Source: Aquificota bacterium (GTDB taxonomy: Bacteria > Aquificota > Aquificia > Aquificales > Hydrogenothermaceae). From it: a stretch of 13,143 nucleotides of DNA. Location of the stretch: assembly GCA_013153235.1 (NCBI GenBank), contig JAADEU010000026.1, positions 1 through 13,143 on the forward strand, written 5' to 3'. The position numbers were made by a program, and so were the translations under genes. The notes under the pieces were generated by a model. The model saw only the letters and a list, made by a program, of their open reading frames with translations, made no database searches and was not told the DNA's origin. Shown here one piece after another: positions 12,505 through 13,143 of the stretch (its first letter is position 1; each line of letters opens with the position of its first letter).

Positions 12505-12930
12505 ATGGATATTGAGAAAATCAGAGAGACCCTGCTCAAAAAGAGGGCCGAGATTCTGGAATCCCTGTCAAACAACAACAGCGAGGACCTCAACGAAAAA
12601 AGTGGTGTTGAGGATGCGGCGGATGTGGTTACTTCAGAGATGAGCAGAGAAACACTGTACAAACTTTCCCAGGCAGAAAGGGAAACACTGTTTTACATAG
12701 ATATAGCCCTTAAAAAAATAGAAAACGGTACCTACGGTATATGTGAGGAGTGTGGGACCCAGATAGGGGAAAAAAGACTTGAAGCTATCCCCTGGGTAAG
12801 GCTGTGTATTGACTGCAGTCAGAACGAAGAGATTCTCAAATCATTCTCCAGCAAGTCTGATGATATGGGCTTTTACCATATCATTCCCGGAACAATGGAA
12901 GACGAGGACTCAGGGAAAATACCGGAGTAA
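12505..12930 (+). CDS. DksA/TraR-family C4 zinc-finger regulator
   Basis: 141-residue cytoplasmic protein of the DksA/TraR family, which binds in the secondary channel of RNA polymerase and, with ppGpp in many bacteria, adjusts initiation at stable-RNA and stress promoters. Residues 1-75 form a coiled-coil hairpin. Its tip region carries VEDAADVV, with Asp37 and Asp40 in the D-x-x-D spacing of the DksA tip. The C4 zinc finger is Cys80-x2-Cys83 ... Cys101-x2-Cys104 (GICEECGTQIGEKRLEAIP...CIDC). The acidic C-terminal tail of about 35 residues is longer than in TraR. GGGAGGA lies upstream of the ATG. The stop overlaps the lspA start as TAATG, so the two are translationally coupled. Whether it is a true DksA or one of the related YteA-like proteins cannot be settled from motifs. 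Confidence 0.92.
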   Translation: MDIEKIRETLLKKRAEILESLSNNNSEDLNEKSGVEDAADVVTSEMSRETLYKLSQAERETLFYIDIALKKIENGTYGICEECGTQIGEKRLEAIPWVRLCIDCSQNEEILKSFSSKSDDMGFYHIIPGTMEDEDSGKIPE

Positions 12931-13143
12931 TGAACAGAAAGTTTACTGTATTTGCCGTTATAGTCCTGTCGGTCATAGTTCTTGACCTTGTCACAAAGGA
13001 ACTTGCCGTCAGGTATCTCTCAAAGGTGGGAAGCATCTCTGTTATTCCAGGCTTTTTTGACCTGACACTTGTGTGGAACAGGGGTGCTGCCTTTGGCGTT
13101 CTGGCAGAAGCACCTGAATACATAAGAAAACTTATTCTGATAG
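12930..13143 (+). CDS. lspA: Lipoprotein signal peptidase LspA, N-terminal part (cut by window edge)
   Basis: The first 71 codons of signal peptidase II, the inner-membrane aspartyl protease that removes the signal peptide from diacylated prolipoproteins. The first membrane helix (FTVFAVIVLSVIVLDLVTKELAV) holds the conserved D-x-x-T-K (Asp19-Leu-Val-Thr-Lys23). The periplasmic stretch SVIPGFFDLTLVWNRGAAFGVL carries the diagnostic N-R-G-A-A-F-G motif; the two catalytic aspartates lie beyond the window. The start at 12930 shares its A with the stop codon of the DksA-like gene (TAATG), with GGAG 2 nt before the ATG. The pairing of a DksA/TraR-family gene with lspA is, from memory, found in several bacterial groups. 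Confidence 0.94.
   Translation, partial: MNRKFTVFAVIVLSVIVLDLVTKELAVRYLSKVGSISVIPGFFDLTLVWNRGAAFGVLAEAPEYIRKLILI

Overview
The window looks like chromosomal DNA from a Gram-negative thermophilic bacterium, most likely a member of the Aquificota (Hydrogenothermaceae or Persephonella-like). This assignment is inference. It rests on the AT-rich genome with many AGA/AGG arginine codons, an RNase P RNA that is visibly GC-richer than its surroundings with a long P1 helix and several GNRA-type loops, and the overall style of Lon, Hsp20 and the histidine phosphatase. OmpH/Skp and LspA genes point to an outer membrane or at least a lipoprotein-bearing envelope. I see no prophage, insertion sequence, CRISPR array, tRNA or rRNA.

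Layout, left to right. Positions 1-1793 (minus strand) hold the start of an exported protein cut by the window edge, then a two-component pair, with the response regulator translationally coupled to its histidine kinase. Positions 1858-2950 (plus) hold ispD (isoprenoid precursor synthesis) and an AhpD-like carboxymuconolactone decarboxylase-family protein. Positions 2951-4041 (minus) hold a two-gene unit, a GNAT/ArgA-like acetyltransferase followed by a histidine phosphatase; both start with TTG and they overlap by TTGA. Positions 4108-8061 (minus) are the core of the window: rnpB (RNase P RNA), trmD (tRNA m1G37 methyltransferase), a small Hsp20 and the Lon protease in one direction, with no terminator visible between them. 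Positions 8152-9566 (plus) hold an OmpH/Skp-like periplasmic chaperone, an S-adenosylmethionine hydrolase-family (DUF62) protein and a 68-residue zinc-ribbon protein in a tight operon. Positions 9561-11996 (minus) encode one 811-residue protein that fuses an AMP-forming acyl ligase, an acyl carrier domain and a PlsC-like acyltransferase. A gene-poor AT-rich stretch (about 12.0-12.5 kb) follows, with one clear plus-strand terminator and what may be a decayed reading frame. The window ends with a DksA/TraR-family zinc-finger regulator coupled to the start of lspA (plus).

How the genes fit together: rnpB and trmD both act on tRNA and appear to share a transcript. Hsp20 and Lon form a protein quality-control pair in which the last two Hsp20 codons are also the Lon ribosome binding site. 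The most striking regulatory structure is between rnpB and the ompH-like gene. Two divergent promoters with perfect TATAAT boxes lie exactly symmetrically, 16 bp either side of a single self-complementary TTGCAA hexamer that can act as the -35 element for both. The most unusual protein is the ligase-carrier-acyltransferase fusion, which may be a self-contained version of the Aas acyl-recycling system.
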